Positions 34,978 through 45,517 of a stretch of 64,000 nt of DNA are shown piece after piece. The position numbers and the translations under genes are program-made. The DNA comes from Chitinophaga filiformis (GTDB taxonomy: Bacteria > Bacteroidota > Bacteroidia > Chitinophagales > Chitinophagaceae). Position 1 is the first letter of the stretch. The number at the start of each line of letters is the position of its first letter. The stretch covers positions 186,001-250,000 of the forward strand of contig NZ_JAKIRP010000005.1 in the NCBI RefSeq assembly GCF_021646545.1. The letters run 5' to 3'. The notes below the pieces were generated by a model, which did not search any database, was not told the DNA's origin, and saw only the letters and a program-made list of their open reading frames with translations.

Positions 34978-36162
34978 ATGGATCAAAACGTTTTTACTTC
35001 ATTACTGGAAAAGTATCTCGACGGCAGCATCAGCACAGCCGAAAAGGCACAATTTGCCCGTCTCATGGAGACGCCGGAAAACCGGCAGCTGCTGGAGCAT
35101 GCCTTGCAGGATGCCATGCTGACTGACAAATACCTTTTCCCTGTACCGGAGGCGCAAACCGACCGGTTTATAGAACAGTTTACAACACAGATCCATGAGC
35201 TGTCACCTGCACCTGTTAGACCTATATACACATACCGGCGCTGGGCAGCGGCTGCTGCCATTCTCCTGTTGCTGGGAACAGGGGCCTATTTCTGGTACAG
35301 TCGCACGCCAGCCAGCCACCCGGTTACGTCCAATACAACGACAAGACCGCTACATGATGTCAATCCTGGCATGACAGGCGCTGTGCTTACACTCGACGAT
35401 GGATCACAGGTGGTACTCGACAGCACCGGCAACGGCGTCATCGCCAATCAGAACGGTACGAAGGTGCTGCTCAGTAAAGGACAACTGGATTACAAATCAG
35501 GAGCTCCTTCTGCCGGCATCTCCTACAATACCATGACCACTCCCCGCGGCCGCCAGTTTAAACTGGTGCTCCCGGATGGCACCAAAGTATGGCTTAATGC
35601 CGCTTCTTCTTTAAAATATCCAACCGCCTTTACCGGAAGTGAAAGAAAAGTGGAGATCACCGGTGAGGCCTACCTGGAAGTAGCACAGAATGCAGACAAG
35701 CCCTTTATCCTGTCTGTGGCCAACGGTGTTACCGTAAAAGTATTGGGCACAAGTTTCAATGTTAACGCCTATCCTGACGAAAACGCCGTGCAGACCATGC
35801 TGGTAACGGGCAGTGTACAGGTTACTGCTGCAAACAGCGCTACACCACTCACCCTGCAGCCAGGAAAACAGGCTACCCTGCAGAAACGGACAGGAAAACT
35901 CAGTATACAACCAGCCGATGAAGAGCAGGTGCTGGCATGGAAGAATGGCTATTTCCATTTTGACAGGGCCGATATACAAACCATCATGCGACAGATATCA
36001 CGCTGGTATGACGTGGAAGTGGAATACAAGGAAATACCGGACAAAAAATTCAGTGGCACTATACCGAGAAACGTCAATGCCTCACAGGTATTTAAAATAC
36101 TGGAACTTACCGGTAATGTACATTTTACAATAGACGGCAATAAAGTAACCGTAAGATCATAA
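34978..36162 (+). CDS. FecR-family anti-sigma/signal transducer
   Basis: 394 aa single-pass inner-membrane protein: cytoplasmic sigma-binding N-terminus (about 1-85), transmembrane segment WAAAAAILLLLGTGAYFWY (about 88-106), periplasmic FecR domain (TPRGRQFKLVLPDGTKVWLNAASSLKYP near 188 and VTVKVLGTSFNVNAYPDENAVQTMLVTGSV near 250) and a C-terminal DUF4974-like domain (YFHFDRADIQTIMRQISRWYDVEVEY). It would relay ligand occupancy from the SusC STN domain to the upstream sigma factor. Confidence 0.94.
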   Translation: MDQNVFTSLLEKYLDGSISTAEKAQFARLMETPENRQLLEHALQDAMLTDKYLFPVPEAQTDRFIEQFTTQIHELSPAPVRPIYTYRRWAAAAAILLLLGTGAYFWYSRTPASHPVTSNTTTRPLHDVNPGMTGAVLTLDDGSQVVLDSTGNGVIANQNGTKVLLSKGQLDYKSGAPSAGISYNTMTTPRGRQFKLVLPDGTKVWLNAASSLKYPTAFTGSERKVEITGEAYLEVAQNADKPFILSVANGVTVKVLGTSFNVNAYPDENAVQTMLVTGSVQVTAANSATPLTLQPGKQATLQKRTGKLSIQPADEEQVLAWKNGYFHFDRADIQTIMRQISRWYDVEVEYKEIPDKKFSGTIPRNVNASQVFKILELTGNVHFTIDGNKVTVRS

Positions 36163-36357
36163 ACCAACCATACAAATTAATCAACCACCACAACAATTGT
36201 ATTTGTTCACATTTTAAACAGCATGTTATAGCACACTACAAAACACATTTCTGAAACCGTCTTCCCATTAAAAAATAAACCGGCGATGCGCTAACATCCC
36301 GGTTTGGTGGGCGACGAATGTAACGTTGGATCACATTTCTTCAACCAAAACAAATTT

Positions 36358-39300
36358 ATGTATTTAACTGCTTTGTGCAAAAACAAAGAGCGTGGCTTTG
36401 CTTTGCCAACCAAAATCTGGATGATCATGAAATTATCCTTTGTACTTATGCTGGCTTGTACGCTGCACGTCTGTGCAGCAGTAAATGCGCAGACCGTCAC
36501 ATTACACGGAAAAAATATGAGCCTGGAAAAGGCCTTTTCCGATATCCGCAAACAGACAGGAGTTAATTTCTTCTATACAGCGGAAGACCTGGACCGTGCG
36601 GGAAAAGTGGATGCTGACATCAACAACCTCCAGCTCAGAGATGCACTTTCCCTCCTTTTAAGGGATAAGGCGCTTACTTTTTCGATTGTGGATGGAGTTG
36701 TCATCATTAAGAAAAAAGAGGCTGTAAAAGCCCCGGAAACGGCTTTACCGCCCGGAGATATTACTGGTAAGGTAACCAATGAAAAAGGAGAACCCATACC
36801 GGGGGCTACCGTCATGGTGCTGGGTACCAAAAACGGTACGCTCACCAACTCCTCCGGCGTATTTACCCTGCGCACCGGCAACCAGGACGTGACCCTGATG
36901 GTGACCGCCATTGGTTTCAAACGCCAGGCTGTGAAAGTGAAGAACGACAACGCCCTGCAGATCGTCCTGGAACAGGAGGCCACCAAACTGGATGACGTGG
37001 TGATCTCCACGGGCCTGTTCAACCGCCGTAAAGAAAGTTTCACCGGCGCTGTGGCTACCTTTTCTGCCGAACAGCTGAAAACAGTCTCCAATCAGAATGT
37101 ACTGAAATCACTCGCTATACTCGATCCCTCATTTCAGATCGTTGAAAACCTGAATGCCGGCTCCAATCCCAACCAGTTGCCGGACATTCAGATGAGAGGA
37201 CAAACGGGCTTCCCCGACCTGAAAGGAGACTATACCACCAATCCCAACCTGCCGCTCTTTATCCTGGACGGCTTTCAGACCACACTGGAGAAAGTGAACG
37301 ACCTGAACATGAACCTTGTGCAGAGCATTACCCTCCTGAAAGACGCTTCTGCAAAAGCCATCTACGGTTCTAAAGCGGGTAATGGCGTGGTGGTGATAGA
37401 AACCAAACCGCCTACCGCAGGCAAGCTAAGGGTATCGTACAATGGCAGCATGGACATCACGGCTCCTGATCTCAGCAGCTACAAACTGACCAACTCCATG
37501 CAGAAGATCGAAGCGGAAGTACTATCAGGCAAATACACCTCCGCCAATCCTGCTACCCAGGCAGATCTCCTGCGAGACTACAGTACCAACCTGCATGCCG
37601 CCCTGGAAGGTGTGAATACTTATTGGTTGTCACAACCACTCCGTAACGGCATCGGTCAGCGCCATGCTGTAACCCTGGATGGTGGCGATGATGCACTTCG
37701 CTATTCCGTAAGCCTGAACTATAACAATATAGCAGGTGTCGTGAAAGGCTCCGACAGGAATACCATTTCCGGTATCATCAACCTCATATACCGGAAGAAG
37801 AATTTCCAGTTCAGGAACAGCCTTACGATAGACCGTAACCGTTCTGACAACTCTCCCTATGGCAGCTTTACGCGAACAGCAATGCTGAACCCCTACTGGA
37901 GAATAACAGACGCCAATGGCAACTATATCAAAACATACAATAACGGCGCTGCAGGCAATCCCTTGTACGACGCTACCCTGAATTCAAAAGATTTCTCTAC
38001 TTATACCAACATGATCGAGAACTTCTACACCGACTGGGACGTAGCGCGCAACCTGCGGATCACCGCCCGCGTAGGGATACAGGCACAGAAGAATGACCTG
38101 GAGCAGTTCACTCCCGCCAATCATTCCTCTTATGCCAATGTGCTGCCTGGCTCCGATGCCTATCTTGACCGTGGGGAATACAGCATCCGTAATGGAAAAA
38201 TGAATAGCCTGAACGCCGACTTACTGGCCAACTACTCCTTCCGCCTCAACAAACATCATTTTTTCCTCAACGGTGCCTATTCCGTCACACAGGATGTTAC
38301 CACTACCAATGGTATGACAATGGTAGGTTTCCCCAATGACAAGATTGACGATATTTCATTTGGCTACCGTTTCAAACCAGGCACCAAAGCCCTCGGAACA
38401 GAAAATACCAGCCGTTCCATCGCACTCACTTCCGCGCTTAACTACTCCTACGACGACCGCCTGTTGCTGGACCTCTCCTATCGCGGAAACGCCAGCTCCC
38501 AGTTCGGCGCTGATAGTCGCTGGGGCCTCTTCTGGTCGGCCGGCGCCGGTTGGAACCTGCACAGGGAAAAATTCATGCAGTCACTCCATTTTATCAATGT
38601 GCTGAAATTACGTGGTAGTATTGGTACGACCGGTACGCAGAACTTCAACTCCTACCAGTCGCTCGCTACCTACAATTACATCACCGACAGGACCTACAAC
38701 GGAGACATGGGTCTTGACCTGGCAGCACTTCCTAACCCACGCCTGCAATGGCAACAGGTACAGGATAACAATATTGGCGCAGACATCACCCTGTTCAACA
38801 GTCTCAGTCTGCGCTTCGATTACTATATCCGGGATACAAAGAACCTGCTGAGCGATATGATCGTGGCTCCTTCTGCTGGCTTCGATACCTATAAAGAAAA
38901 CATCGGCGAATCACGCAACAAAGGCTTCCAGCTGGGCGCCAGCCTACGCGTATATTCCCGCAGCGAAACGCGCACTGCTGTAAATGTCTTTGTAAACGTA
39001 GCACAGAACACCAACCGGATACGCAAAGTATCCAACTCACTCGTGCAGCTCAATGAAGAAGCAGATGAGGACAAAGGCAACACGACCACTGGCAATAGCG
39101 ATAGCCGTAAACCTGCTACCCGCTTCGAACCGGGTCAGTCTATGACAGCCATCTGGGTGGTGCCCTCGCTGGGTATTGATCCTGCCAACGGTAAGGAGAT
39201 ATTCCTAAAAAAAGATGGCTCGCTGACTTATGTATGGTCTGCCAAAGACTATATAGTAGGCGGCGACAGCAATCCGGAATACCAGGGTTCGTTTGGCGTG

Positions 39301-39726
39301 AATGTGCAGCATAGCGGCTTGTCGGCCAACCTCGCGTTTACTTTCAGGGCCGGCGGACAACAATACAATTCCACACTCGTAAACAGGGTGGAAAATGCCG
39401 ACTTCAATTACAATGTAGATATACGCGCATTGGAACAACGCTGGAAACAACCGGGCGACAGGACCCTGTTCAAAGACATCGCTGACAGAACAGACACCAG
39501 ACCCAGCTCCCGTTTTGTACAGGACCTGCATGAACTGCTGTTCTCTTCCATCAGTCTGGGATATGACTTCAGCCGTGCCAACTGGCTGCGGACAGCCAAC
39601 ATCAACCGTGTATACCTGGCTTTAAATATGAATGACCTGGCCCGGATCAGTTCCGTAAAAACAGAAAGAGGGCTGGATTATCCTTTCGCAAGGACCATCT
39701 CTACTTCTTTACAGATCACCTTTTAA
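36358..39726 (+). CDS. SusC/RagA TonB-dependent transporter with STN signalling domain (locus 2)
   Basis: 1122 aa from ATG 36358; the frame is open upstream to 36304, but MYLTALCKNKERGF matches the usual start of Chitinophagaceae SusC proteins. Order: signal peptide (ends near VNAQT), STN/secretin-like domain (MSLEKAFSDIRKQTGVNFFY onward, about 35-105), carboxypeptidase-regulatory-like domain (ITGKVTNEKGEPIPGATVMVLGTK), plug (DDVVISTGLFNRRKESFTGAV), barrel ending QITF. The STN domain contacts FecR. The cargo is unknown; the plug start VISTGLFNRRKESFTG differs from the common VVVGYG form, a variant seen in non-glycan loci. Confidence 0.94.
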   Translation: MYLTALCKNKERGFALPTKIWMIMKLSFVLMLACTLHVCAAVNAQTVTLHGKNMSLEKAFSDIRKQTGVNFFYTAEDLDRAGKVDADINNLQLRDALSLLLRDKALTFSIVDGVVIIKKKEAVKAPETALPPGDITGKVTNEKGEPIPGATVMVLGTKNGTLTNSSGVFTLRTGNQDVTLMVTAIGFKRQAVKVKNDNALQIVLEQEATKLDDVVISTGLFNRRKESFTGAVATFSAEQLKTVSNQNVLKSLAILDPSFQIVENLNAGSNPNQLPDIQMRGQTGFPDLKGDYTTNPNLPLFILDGFQTTLEKVNDLNMNLVQSITLLKDASAKAIYGSKAGNGVVVIETKPPTAGKLRVSYNGSMDITAPDLSSYKLTNSMQKIEAEVLSGKYTSANPATQADLLRDYSTNLHAALEGVNTYWLSQPLRNGIGQRHAVTLDGGDDALRYSVSLNYNNIAGVVKGSDRNTISGIINLIYRKKNFQFRNSLTIDRNRSDNSPYGSFTRTAMLNPYWRITDANGNYIKTYNNGAAGNPLYDATLNSKDFSTYTNMIENFYTDWDVARNLRITARVGIQAQKNDLEQFTPANHSSYANVLPGSDAYLDRGEYSIRNGKMNSLNADLLANYSFRLNKHHFFLNGAYSVTQDVTTTNGMTMVGFPNDKIDDISFGYRFKPGTKALGTENTSRSIALTSALNYSYDDRLLLDLSYRGNASSQFGADSRWGLFWSAGAGWNLHREKFMQSLHFINVLKLRGSIGTTGTQNFNSYQSLATYNYITDRTYNGDMGLDLAALPNPRLQWQQVQDNNIGADITLFNSLSLRFDYYIRDTKNLLSDMIVAPSAGFDTYKENIGESRNKGFQLGASLRVYSRSETRTAVNVFVNVAQNTNRIRKVSNSLVQLNEEADEDKGNTTTGNSDSRKPATRFEPGQSMTAIWVVPSLGIDPANGKEIFLKKDGSLTYVWSAKDYIVGGDSNPEYQGSFGVNVQHSGLSANLAFTFRAGGQQYNSTLVNRVENADFNYNVDIRALEQRWKQPGDRTLFKDIADRTDTRPSSRFVQDLHELLFSSISLGYDFSRANWLRTANINRVYLALNMNDLARISSVKTERGLDYPFARTISTSLQITF

Positions 39727-39736
39727 CAGTGCAACT

Positions 39737-41161
39737 ATGAAATTGAGAAATATATTACTGCTGTTCATTCCGGTATTGCTCTTTACGGCCTGCAATAAGT
39801 TCCTGGACGTAAAGCCCAAAACACAGATCGATACAGACGATGCTTTCAGGGATGAACAAGGCTTCATGGATGCATTGACAGGCGTATACCTGAAGATGAA
39901 TGAAAATACTGTATACGGGCAGGAACTCAGCTTCGGGCTGACAGAAGTGTTGTCCATGCAGCACAGCCGCTTCACCAGCACCTTTCATGAATATTATTAC
40001 GCTGCGCAATACAACTACACCAATGCGGCTGTAAGAAACAAGATAGACGGTATTTGGAAAGGATTATACAATGCTATTGCTAACGATAACAGTCTCATAA
40101 GCCATCTGAATACAACTGACCAGCGCATGTTCAGAGATGTGAACTATTCCATCATCAGAGGGGAAGCATACGGTCTGCGGGCAGTTATGCACTTTGACCT
40201 GCTGCGCCTCTTCGCTCCCGCTCCTGCTGCTGCAGGCGGTCTTACAGTAAAAGCTATTCCCTACATGGACCAGCTGACAGTAAACGCCTTACCTCGACTG
40301 ACAGTGCAGGAGATCCTCAATCGTATTCTGGCCGATTGCGCTGTTGCAGAAGCAGCATTGAAAACAACCGACCCGATCGTACCGGGCAGCACCACACCGA
40401 CTACTGCTACCGGTTATCTCCGTGACCGCTTCTATAAATTCAACTACTATGCTGTAAAAGCACTGGAAGCAAGGGTCTATCTCTATATGGGCGACAAAAC
40501 CAAAGCATTCGCTGCCGCCGGAGAAGTGATCAATGCAAATACCTTTAGCTGGGTAAATATTCCTGATGTCTCCACCGGCAATAAGGTTTTCACTTCAGAA
40601 CTCATCTTCGCCTTGTATAAATCAAATATGGATGCATTTACGGCTTCCTATTTTACACCTACCTCTACTAATGTGCTGACAAAAACAAGTAGCGACGAGT
40701 TCCTGGCCATTTACGAAACAGATGCTGACATCAGGTATACAGCACTTACCCAGTTAGAAAACACTTCTACTAATCTGCGGGTATCTACCAAGCTGGCCCA
40801 GCCTGCAGGTGTATCCGCCAACTACCTGAGGAAGATGCCCATTATGCGTATTTCGGAACTGTATTACATCGCAGCGGAAGCGCTGAAAGAAAGTAACCCG
40901 GAGCAGGCAGTCAACTACCTCAATACGGTGAGGAGAGCCAGGAACGTGCTGGCAGATCTTCCAGCCACGCTCACTACCGAACAGATACAGGATGAAATAT
41001 TCAAAGAATACAGAAAGGAGCTCTATTGTGAAGGACAACTATTCTTTTATTACAAAAGACTGAATCTGCCCTCCATCGTTTATTCCAGCGTAACTGCAGA
41101 CAATAAAGTATATGTACTGCCTTTGCCTGACAATGAAGTGGAATACGGAAACGGCAATTAA
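39737..41161 (+). CDS. SusD/RagB-family lipoprotein (locus 2)
   Basis: 474 aa, shorter than typical SusD (about 550). Lipobox LLFTAC with Cys near residue 19, SusD N-terminal region (DDAFRDEQGFMDALTGVYLKMNE near 35) and helical C-terminal region (MPIMRISELYYIAAEALKESNPEQAVNYLNTVRRARN near 375). It lies 10 nt after SusC, so the two are translationally linked and form one transporter. Confidence 0.93.
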   Translation: MKLRNILLLFIPVLLFTACNKFLDVKPKTQIDTDDAFRDEQGFMDALTGVYLKMNENTVYGQELSFGLTEVLSMQHSRFTSTFHEYYYAAQYNYTNAAVRNKIDGIWKGLYNAIANDNSLISHLNTTDQRMFRDVNYSIIRGEAYGLRAVMHFDLLRLFAPAPAAAGGLTVKAIPYMDQLTVNALPRLTVQEILNRILADCAVAEAALKTTDPIVPGSTTPTTATGYLRDRFYKFNYYAVKALEARVYLYMGDKTKAFAAAGEVINANTFSWVNIPDVSTGNKVFTSELIFALYKSNMDAFTASYFTPTSTNVLTKTSSDEFLAIYETDADIRYTALTQLENTSTNLRVSTKLAQPAGVSANYLRKMPIMRISELYYIAAEALKESNPEQAVNYLNTVRRARNVLADLPATLTTEQIQDEIFKEYRKELYCEGQLFFYYKRLNLPSIVYSSVTADNKVYVLPLPDNEVEYGNGN

Positions 41162-41184
41162 ATCAGTAACAAAAAAAGATCATC

Positions 41185-41940
41185 ATGAAAACAGTTAATA
41201 AAATAACAGGTCTGTTAGTGCTGCTGCTGTTTTTCCTGACAGCATGTGAAAAGGATATTTCTTCTTACAATAATGATCCGCGGGTGTATTTCTTTGAAAG
41301 GAATACAGACCTTACACAAAGCCGTATCACATTCAGGTCTTTTTCCTTCCTGAAGTTGCCGGCGGAAGTTACGAAAGACACTTTCCTGATCAGGGTGAAG
41401 ATCATGGGAGACGCGGCGCCGTATGACCGTGTCGTACGCGGCCAGGCAATTGCTGACAGCACCACCGCCACAGCAGGTGAACACTACGATTTCATAGATG
41501 GGATCATTCCTGCTGATTCTATTACCGGTTACCTTCCCGTCGTCTTATACCGCACGGCAGACATTGCTGATTCATCTGTTACATTGAACCTGTCTATCGC
41601 GCCCACCAAAGATTTCAAACCCGGTGTTACAGAAGAGGATGTATTTACCCTCACCTGGAGCGATAACGTGGTAAAGCCTTCCAACTGGGATGGATTCATC
41701 AGCCTATCTGCCTATTTCGGTACTTACAGTACTGTTAAATACCGCTTTATCATTGCTACGACCGGCATCGAACAATTCCCTTTACAGCAAAGCGGAAGGG
41801 TACCTCCAAAGGATGGCGAGTTCACCGCAGCTGCCATGACTGACATCAAAGCTATGCTGAAAGATGCACTGAAGACTTATAATGACAGCCACGATCCTGA
41901 TCTCACTGATGAATTCGGACAATTGGTAAGCTTTCCCTGA
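41185..41940 (+). CDS. DUF4843 lipoprotein
   Basis: 251 aa lipoprotein: signal peptide with lipobox FLTAC (Cys near 21), then a DUF4843 domain. The family occurs in Bacteroidota almost only downstream of SusC/SusD pairs; it has a beta-sandwich appearance (RITFRSFSFLKLPAEVTKDTFLIRVKIMGDAAPYDR) and a probable role as an accessory surface-binding protein. Function is not established. It is 23 nt after SusD. Confidence 0.85.
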   Translation: MKTVNKITGLLVLLLFFLTACEKDISSYNNDPRVYFFERNTDLTQSRITFRSFSFLKLPAEVTKDTFLIRVKIMGDAAPYDRVVRGQAIADSTTATAGEHYDFIDGIIPADSITGYLPVVLYRTADIADSSVTLNLSIAPTKDFKPGVTEEDVFTLTWSDNVVKPSNWDGFISLSAYFGTYSTVKYRFIIATTGIEQFPLQQSGRVPPKDGEFTAAAMTDIKAMLKDALKTYNDSHDPDLTDEFGQLVSFP

Positions 41941-41973
41941 TGAGGGCTATTATTAACAAACAATGATGCTGAC

Positions 41974-43506
41974 ATGAAATTTATTTCCAGATATATATTC
42001 CCCTCCCTGCTATCGCTGCTGGTGCTGAACGCCTGTAAGAAAGACCTGGGCGATTACGACTATACCACAGTGGGCATGCCTGTAATAGATACTGCCGGAA
42101 TTGGCAATCCCTATTACATTGAACGCTACGCCTCATTACAGATCGATCCTGCTATCAGGTATGATGGAGGCGATACCAAGGCCCTGAGCTACCAGTGGCT
42201 GTTGTATCCGCATATCACAGGGAGTACCAGTGGTACAATAGAAGTAAAGACAATTTCAAGGGAAAAGACCCTGAATGTTCCTATCATCGAGAAAGTAGGT
42301 GAATATCGTGTAGAACTGATAGCAACAGATACTACCAACCAGCTGAAGGTGAATATGATCTTTACCGTTGTTGTGTCTGTAGGTATTGAATACGGTATCA
42401 TGGTATTGCATTCAGAACAGGACTCCTCCGACGTTGATTTTATCACCACCGCAAATGCAGTGCCGGTAGCAGGTATTACACCCAAACACCTCAGGGGTAT
42501 CTTCTCCGCTTCCACCGGTAGTAAAATAGTGGGCGCTCCGCGCTTTATTGCACAGGAAAGACGCTCTCAGACTACCCAGAACTGGATAATGACCGGCAGT
42601 CAGGGACATATAGCACGTATGAGTGGCAGCGACTTCTCTTTGCTGAGAGAAGATAAAGCACTCTTCCGTCGTAATGATGCGGTGATCGATCCACAGGCAT
42701 TTATGATGCTCGGGAATGGTTACAGTGCCCTGATCAACGCAGGCAGACTGCATATGTACACAACTGTTTATGAAACAGATGCCCTGTTCAGCGCTTCAGT
42801 GCCCGGCGATTATGAACTGGCGCCTTACCTGGCAATGGGTTCCAACTACAGTGTTGTAGCCGGCGTATATGATCAGCAGCATGGCAAGTTCATTCATCCT
42901 GCCTCTTTAGCAGGCTCCATGATAGACTTTGTTGCACCACCAGACAGCATAAACCCGCCATTCGATCTGCGTAACATCGGGAAAGACATGTTGTACATGG
43001 ACCGTGGTTTCAACAACTACACACATGCTTTCTTCAAAGACAAAACCGGTAGTGGCTACTGGCTGTACATCATCAACTTTAATACCTCCGACAACGGCAA
43101 TCTTGCCATCAGTGCCCACGACATGAGTATGCTGCCTGATATAAGTGCCGCTAAATTCTTCCAGGCCAGCGAACAGGGATATGTAGATCTCTATGCCACC
43201 GACCGGAAGATCTACGCATACAATTACCAGGGCACCAATACTGCAACGCTGGCATTTGATGGTTTCCCCGCCGGAGAAACGATCACCTGCATGAAGATCT
43301 ATAAACCCAATCCAAACTATAACCTGGCAACAGTAACCGGCTGGATACTGTATGTCGCTACCTGGGACGGGCAAAAGGGCAAGGTATATGAACTGCAGCT
43401 GAATGCACTCAGTGGCCAGATTACTTCTACACCGCTTAACGTATTCGAAGGCTTTGGAAGAGTGGCTGACATCAGCTCGAAAGCGAGAGGGTCAGGCACC
43501 TATTAA
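41974..43506 (+). CDS. PKD-like family lipoprotein
   Basis: 510 aa. Signal peptide and lipobox LNAC (Cys near 20) are followed by a PKD-like immunoglobulin fold (SYQWLLYPHITGSTSGTIEVKTISREKTLNVPIIEKVGEYRVELIATDTTNQLKVNMIFTVVVS broken here as residues about 68-135) and a propeller-like C-terminal region (about 140-510). This architecture accompanies DUF4843 in SusCD loci and is presumably exposed on the cell surface. I cannot name a substrate. Confidence 0.8.
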   Translation: MKFISRYIFPSLLSLLVLNACKKDLGDYDYTTVGMPVIDTAGIGNPYYIERYASLQIDPAIRYDGGDTKALSYQWLLYPHITGSTSGTIEVKTISREKTLNVPIIEKVGEYRVELIATDTTNQLKVNMIFTVVVSVGIEYGIMVLHSEQDSSDVDFITTANAVPVAGITPKHLRGIFSASTGSKIVGAPRFIAQERRSQTTQNWIMTGSQGHIARMSGSDFSLLREDKALFRRNDAVIDPQAFMMLGNGYSALINAGRLHMYTTVYETDALFSASVPGDYELAPYLAMGSNYSVVAGVYDQQHGKFIHPASLAGSMIDFVAPPDSINPPFDLRNIGKDMLYMDRGFNNYTHAFFKDKTGSGYWLYIINFNTSDNGNLAISAHDMSMLPDISAAKFFQASEQGYVDLYATDRKIYAYNYQGTNTATLAFDGFPAGETITCMKIYKPNPNYNLATVTGWILYVATWDGQKGKVYELQLNALSGQITSTPLNVFEGFGRVADISSKARGSGTY

Positions 43507-43527
43507 CAACGGAAATCAACAACATTT

Positions 43528-45516
43528 ATGAGAAAGAATTCAATGCTCGCAGCAACAATGATCTTGTTGCTGCTCACCACCTACGTGTCTGCACAAAAGG
43601 GATTCCGTGTTTCGCCTATGTATCCCAATGCCGGCGACACGGTGACTATCAGCTACAATCCCGACAGCACCATACTGAAAGGACTTGCCCCGGTAACAGG
43701 CACGATCTATCTGTTTGCCGGTTTTAAATGGCAGGTAGATGATCTGAACATGCAAATGACAGACTCCGGCTGGGCTGCCAGATATGTATTACCTTCCAAT
43801 GCCTGCCTGATGGTTTGCAATTTCAGTGCTGCAGGTCAGACCGATAAAGGCGGTAAAATGACCTATGCATGGATGCTTACAGGCAATGACAAGAAAATAC
43901 TGCCTGGCGCTTTTGCAGGATGGGCCTTCATACGCGCCAGATCGATCCACCAAACCGTCCCGGACGCAGTGGATACAATAGCCCTGATCGATGATGTATT
44001 AGCCTTGCAATGGATGATATGGGAACTAAGAGATCATCATGAGAGCGCCAGAAAGATTTTCTACAACGCTTCCACATTTATGAAGAATCACTATGGCCGC
44101 CGTGCTGATTCCTCCATCAGGGAGCAGATCAAATACATTACCGGGCTGCCTGATGTGACTGAAGAAGAACTGATCTCTGTATCCCGGGCCTATAATGATC
44201 TGCTGCATAGTAAAGCCAGTGCTGATTCAATGAACAATATCATTATTCAGAAATTCCCTGCTGGCATCACCGCCAGGGATAAATGGATATACAGGATGTT
44301 CCGGGAATCCGAAGTACGGGATAGTCTCTGGGAACACTTTGTACAGATATTCCCGCTGAAGAAATTCACCAATGTCAATACGGAGATCGACCAGATGTAC
44401 TATCAGAAAGTATACAGGGCTGTAGCCTATACTGCCATCATCAAACGTAATGACTACAGCACGATGTATAAAATGATACCGGATGCACCGCTGATCTGTC
44501 TGACAGAATTTCACCGGCAGGTGATCATGAACCCGGTTGAACATAATACGGTAAAGCCGGACGCAGTTCTCTCCTATTCACAGGCCATCGTTGACCAGCT
44601 GGAAAAATTATCTCAACAGAAAACGGGGCCGGAAAGCCAGTTCGTTTCATCTTCTGCCTGGAAACTGTATGTACTCAAATACAGCAGCCCTGCATTCTTC
44701 GGCCATGCATCGCTGCTGCATGTGACAGGCGACGATAAACGTGCCCTCGTATATATGGAAAAAGCAAAGTCATACCATGATCCGGAAAGGGTTAGCGCAG
44801 AATTCAACGGATTGTATACAACCCTACTTGAAAAGAATGGTAAACACGCGGAAGCCATGCAGGTAGTGGAAAACAGTGTGCGTGAGAATAAGGTTACACC
44901 TGAAATGATCGACATGCTGAAAAAAGAGTACATCGCCAAACATAAAAATGAAGCTGGCTTTGAGGCTTACTTCAACAACATGAAGAATCCCGACCAGCTG
45001 AAGGCGCAACAGGAACACCTGAAATCAGCCCTGATCAGACAATCCGTCCCTTCATTCAAACTGGAACAAATGAAAGGCGGATTCGCCGAGCTGGCAAAAC
45101 AAAAAGGTAAGATCGTCGTAATCGACTTCTGGGCTACCTGGTGCGGCCCATGCAAAGCAGCACTCCCGGGTATGCAGATGGCGGTGGACAAATATAAAAA
45201 CGACGACAAAGTAACTTTCTATTTTATTGCCACTCAGGAAACCAAACCTGACTACCGGGAGCAGATCAAAGCCTATGTGAAAGAGAAGAATTACAATATC
45301 AATGTGCTGTACGACGCACCTAATAAAAAGACTGGTCACCTGGACGACACATATTCCAAATACGCTGCACTGATGCACTGCTCCGGTATTCCACAGAAGA
45401 TGATCATTGACGGCAATGGTTTGGTAAGATGGAGTTCCACCGGTTATATGGGTAGCCCCAGTGCACTGGTAGACGAAATATCCTATGTTATTGAACTGCT
45501 GAAAAAAGAGAATTGA
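43528..45516 (+). CDS. Secreted TlpA-like thioredoxin-domain protein
   Basis: 662 aa with a signal peptide (ends near VSAQKG). The C-terminal ~150 residues form a TlpA/ResA-like thioredoxin fold with active site WCGPC (W538, C539, C542) in DFWATWCGPCKAALPG. The long N-terminal region (about 25-500) has a beta-sandwich start and a helical, TPR-like part (ALVYMEKAKSYHDPERVSAEFNGLYTTLLEKNGKHAEAMQVVE). It probably reduces or rearranges disulfides in the periplasm or at the surface. In a SusCD locus this hints at a cysteine-containing or peptide cargo. Confidence 0.85.
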   Translation: MRKNSMLAATMILLLLTTYVSAQKGFRVSPMYPNAGDTVTISYNPDSTILKGLAPVTGTIYLFAGFKWQVDDLNMQMTDSGWAARYVLPSNACLMVCNFSAAGQTDKGGKMTYAWMLTGNDKKILPGAFAGWAFIRARSIHQTVPDAVDTIALIDDVLALQWMIWELRDHHESARKIFYNASTFMKNHYGRRADSSIREQIKYITGLPDVTEEELISVSRAYNDLLHSKASADSMNNIIIQKFPAGITARDKWIYRMFRESEVRDSLWEHFVQIFPLKKFTNVNTEIDQMYYQKVYRAVAYTAIIKRNDYSTMYKMIPDAPLICLTEFHRQVIMNPVEHNTVKPDAVLSYSQAIVDQLEKLSQQKTGPESQFVSSSAWKLYVLKYSSPAFFGHASLLHVTGDDKRALVYMEKAKSYHDPERVSAEFNGLYTTLLEKNGKHAEAMQVVENSVRENKVTPEMIDMLKKEYIAKHKNEAGFEAYFNNMKNPDQLKAQQEHLKSALIRQSVPSFKLEQMKGGFAELAKQKGKIVVIDFWATWCGPCKAALPGMQMAVDKYKNDDKVTFYFIATQETKPDYREQIKAYVKEKNYNINVLYDAPNKKTGHLDDTYSKYAALMHCSGIPQKMIIDGNGLVRWSSTGYMGSPSALVDEISYVIELLKKEN

Positions 45517-45517
45517 T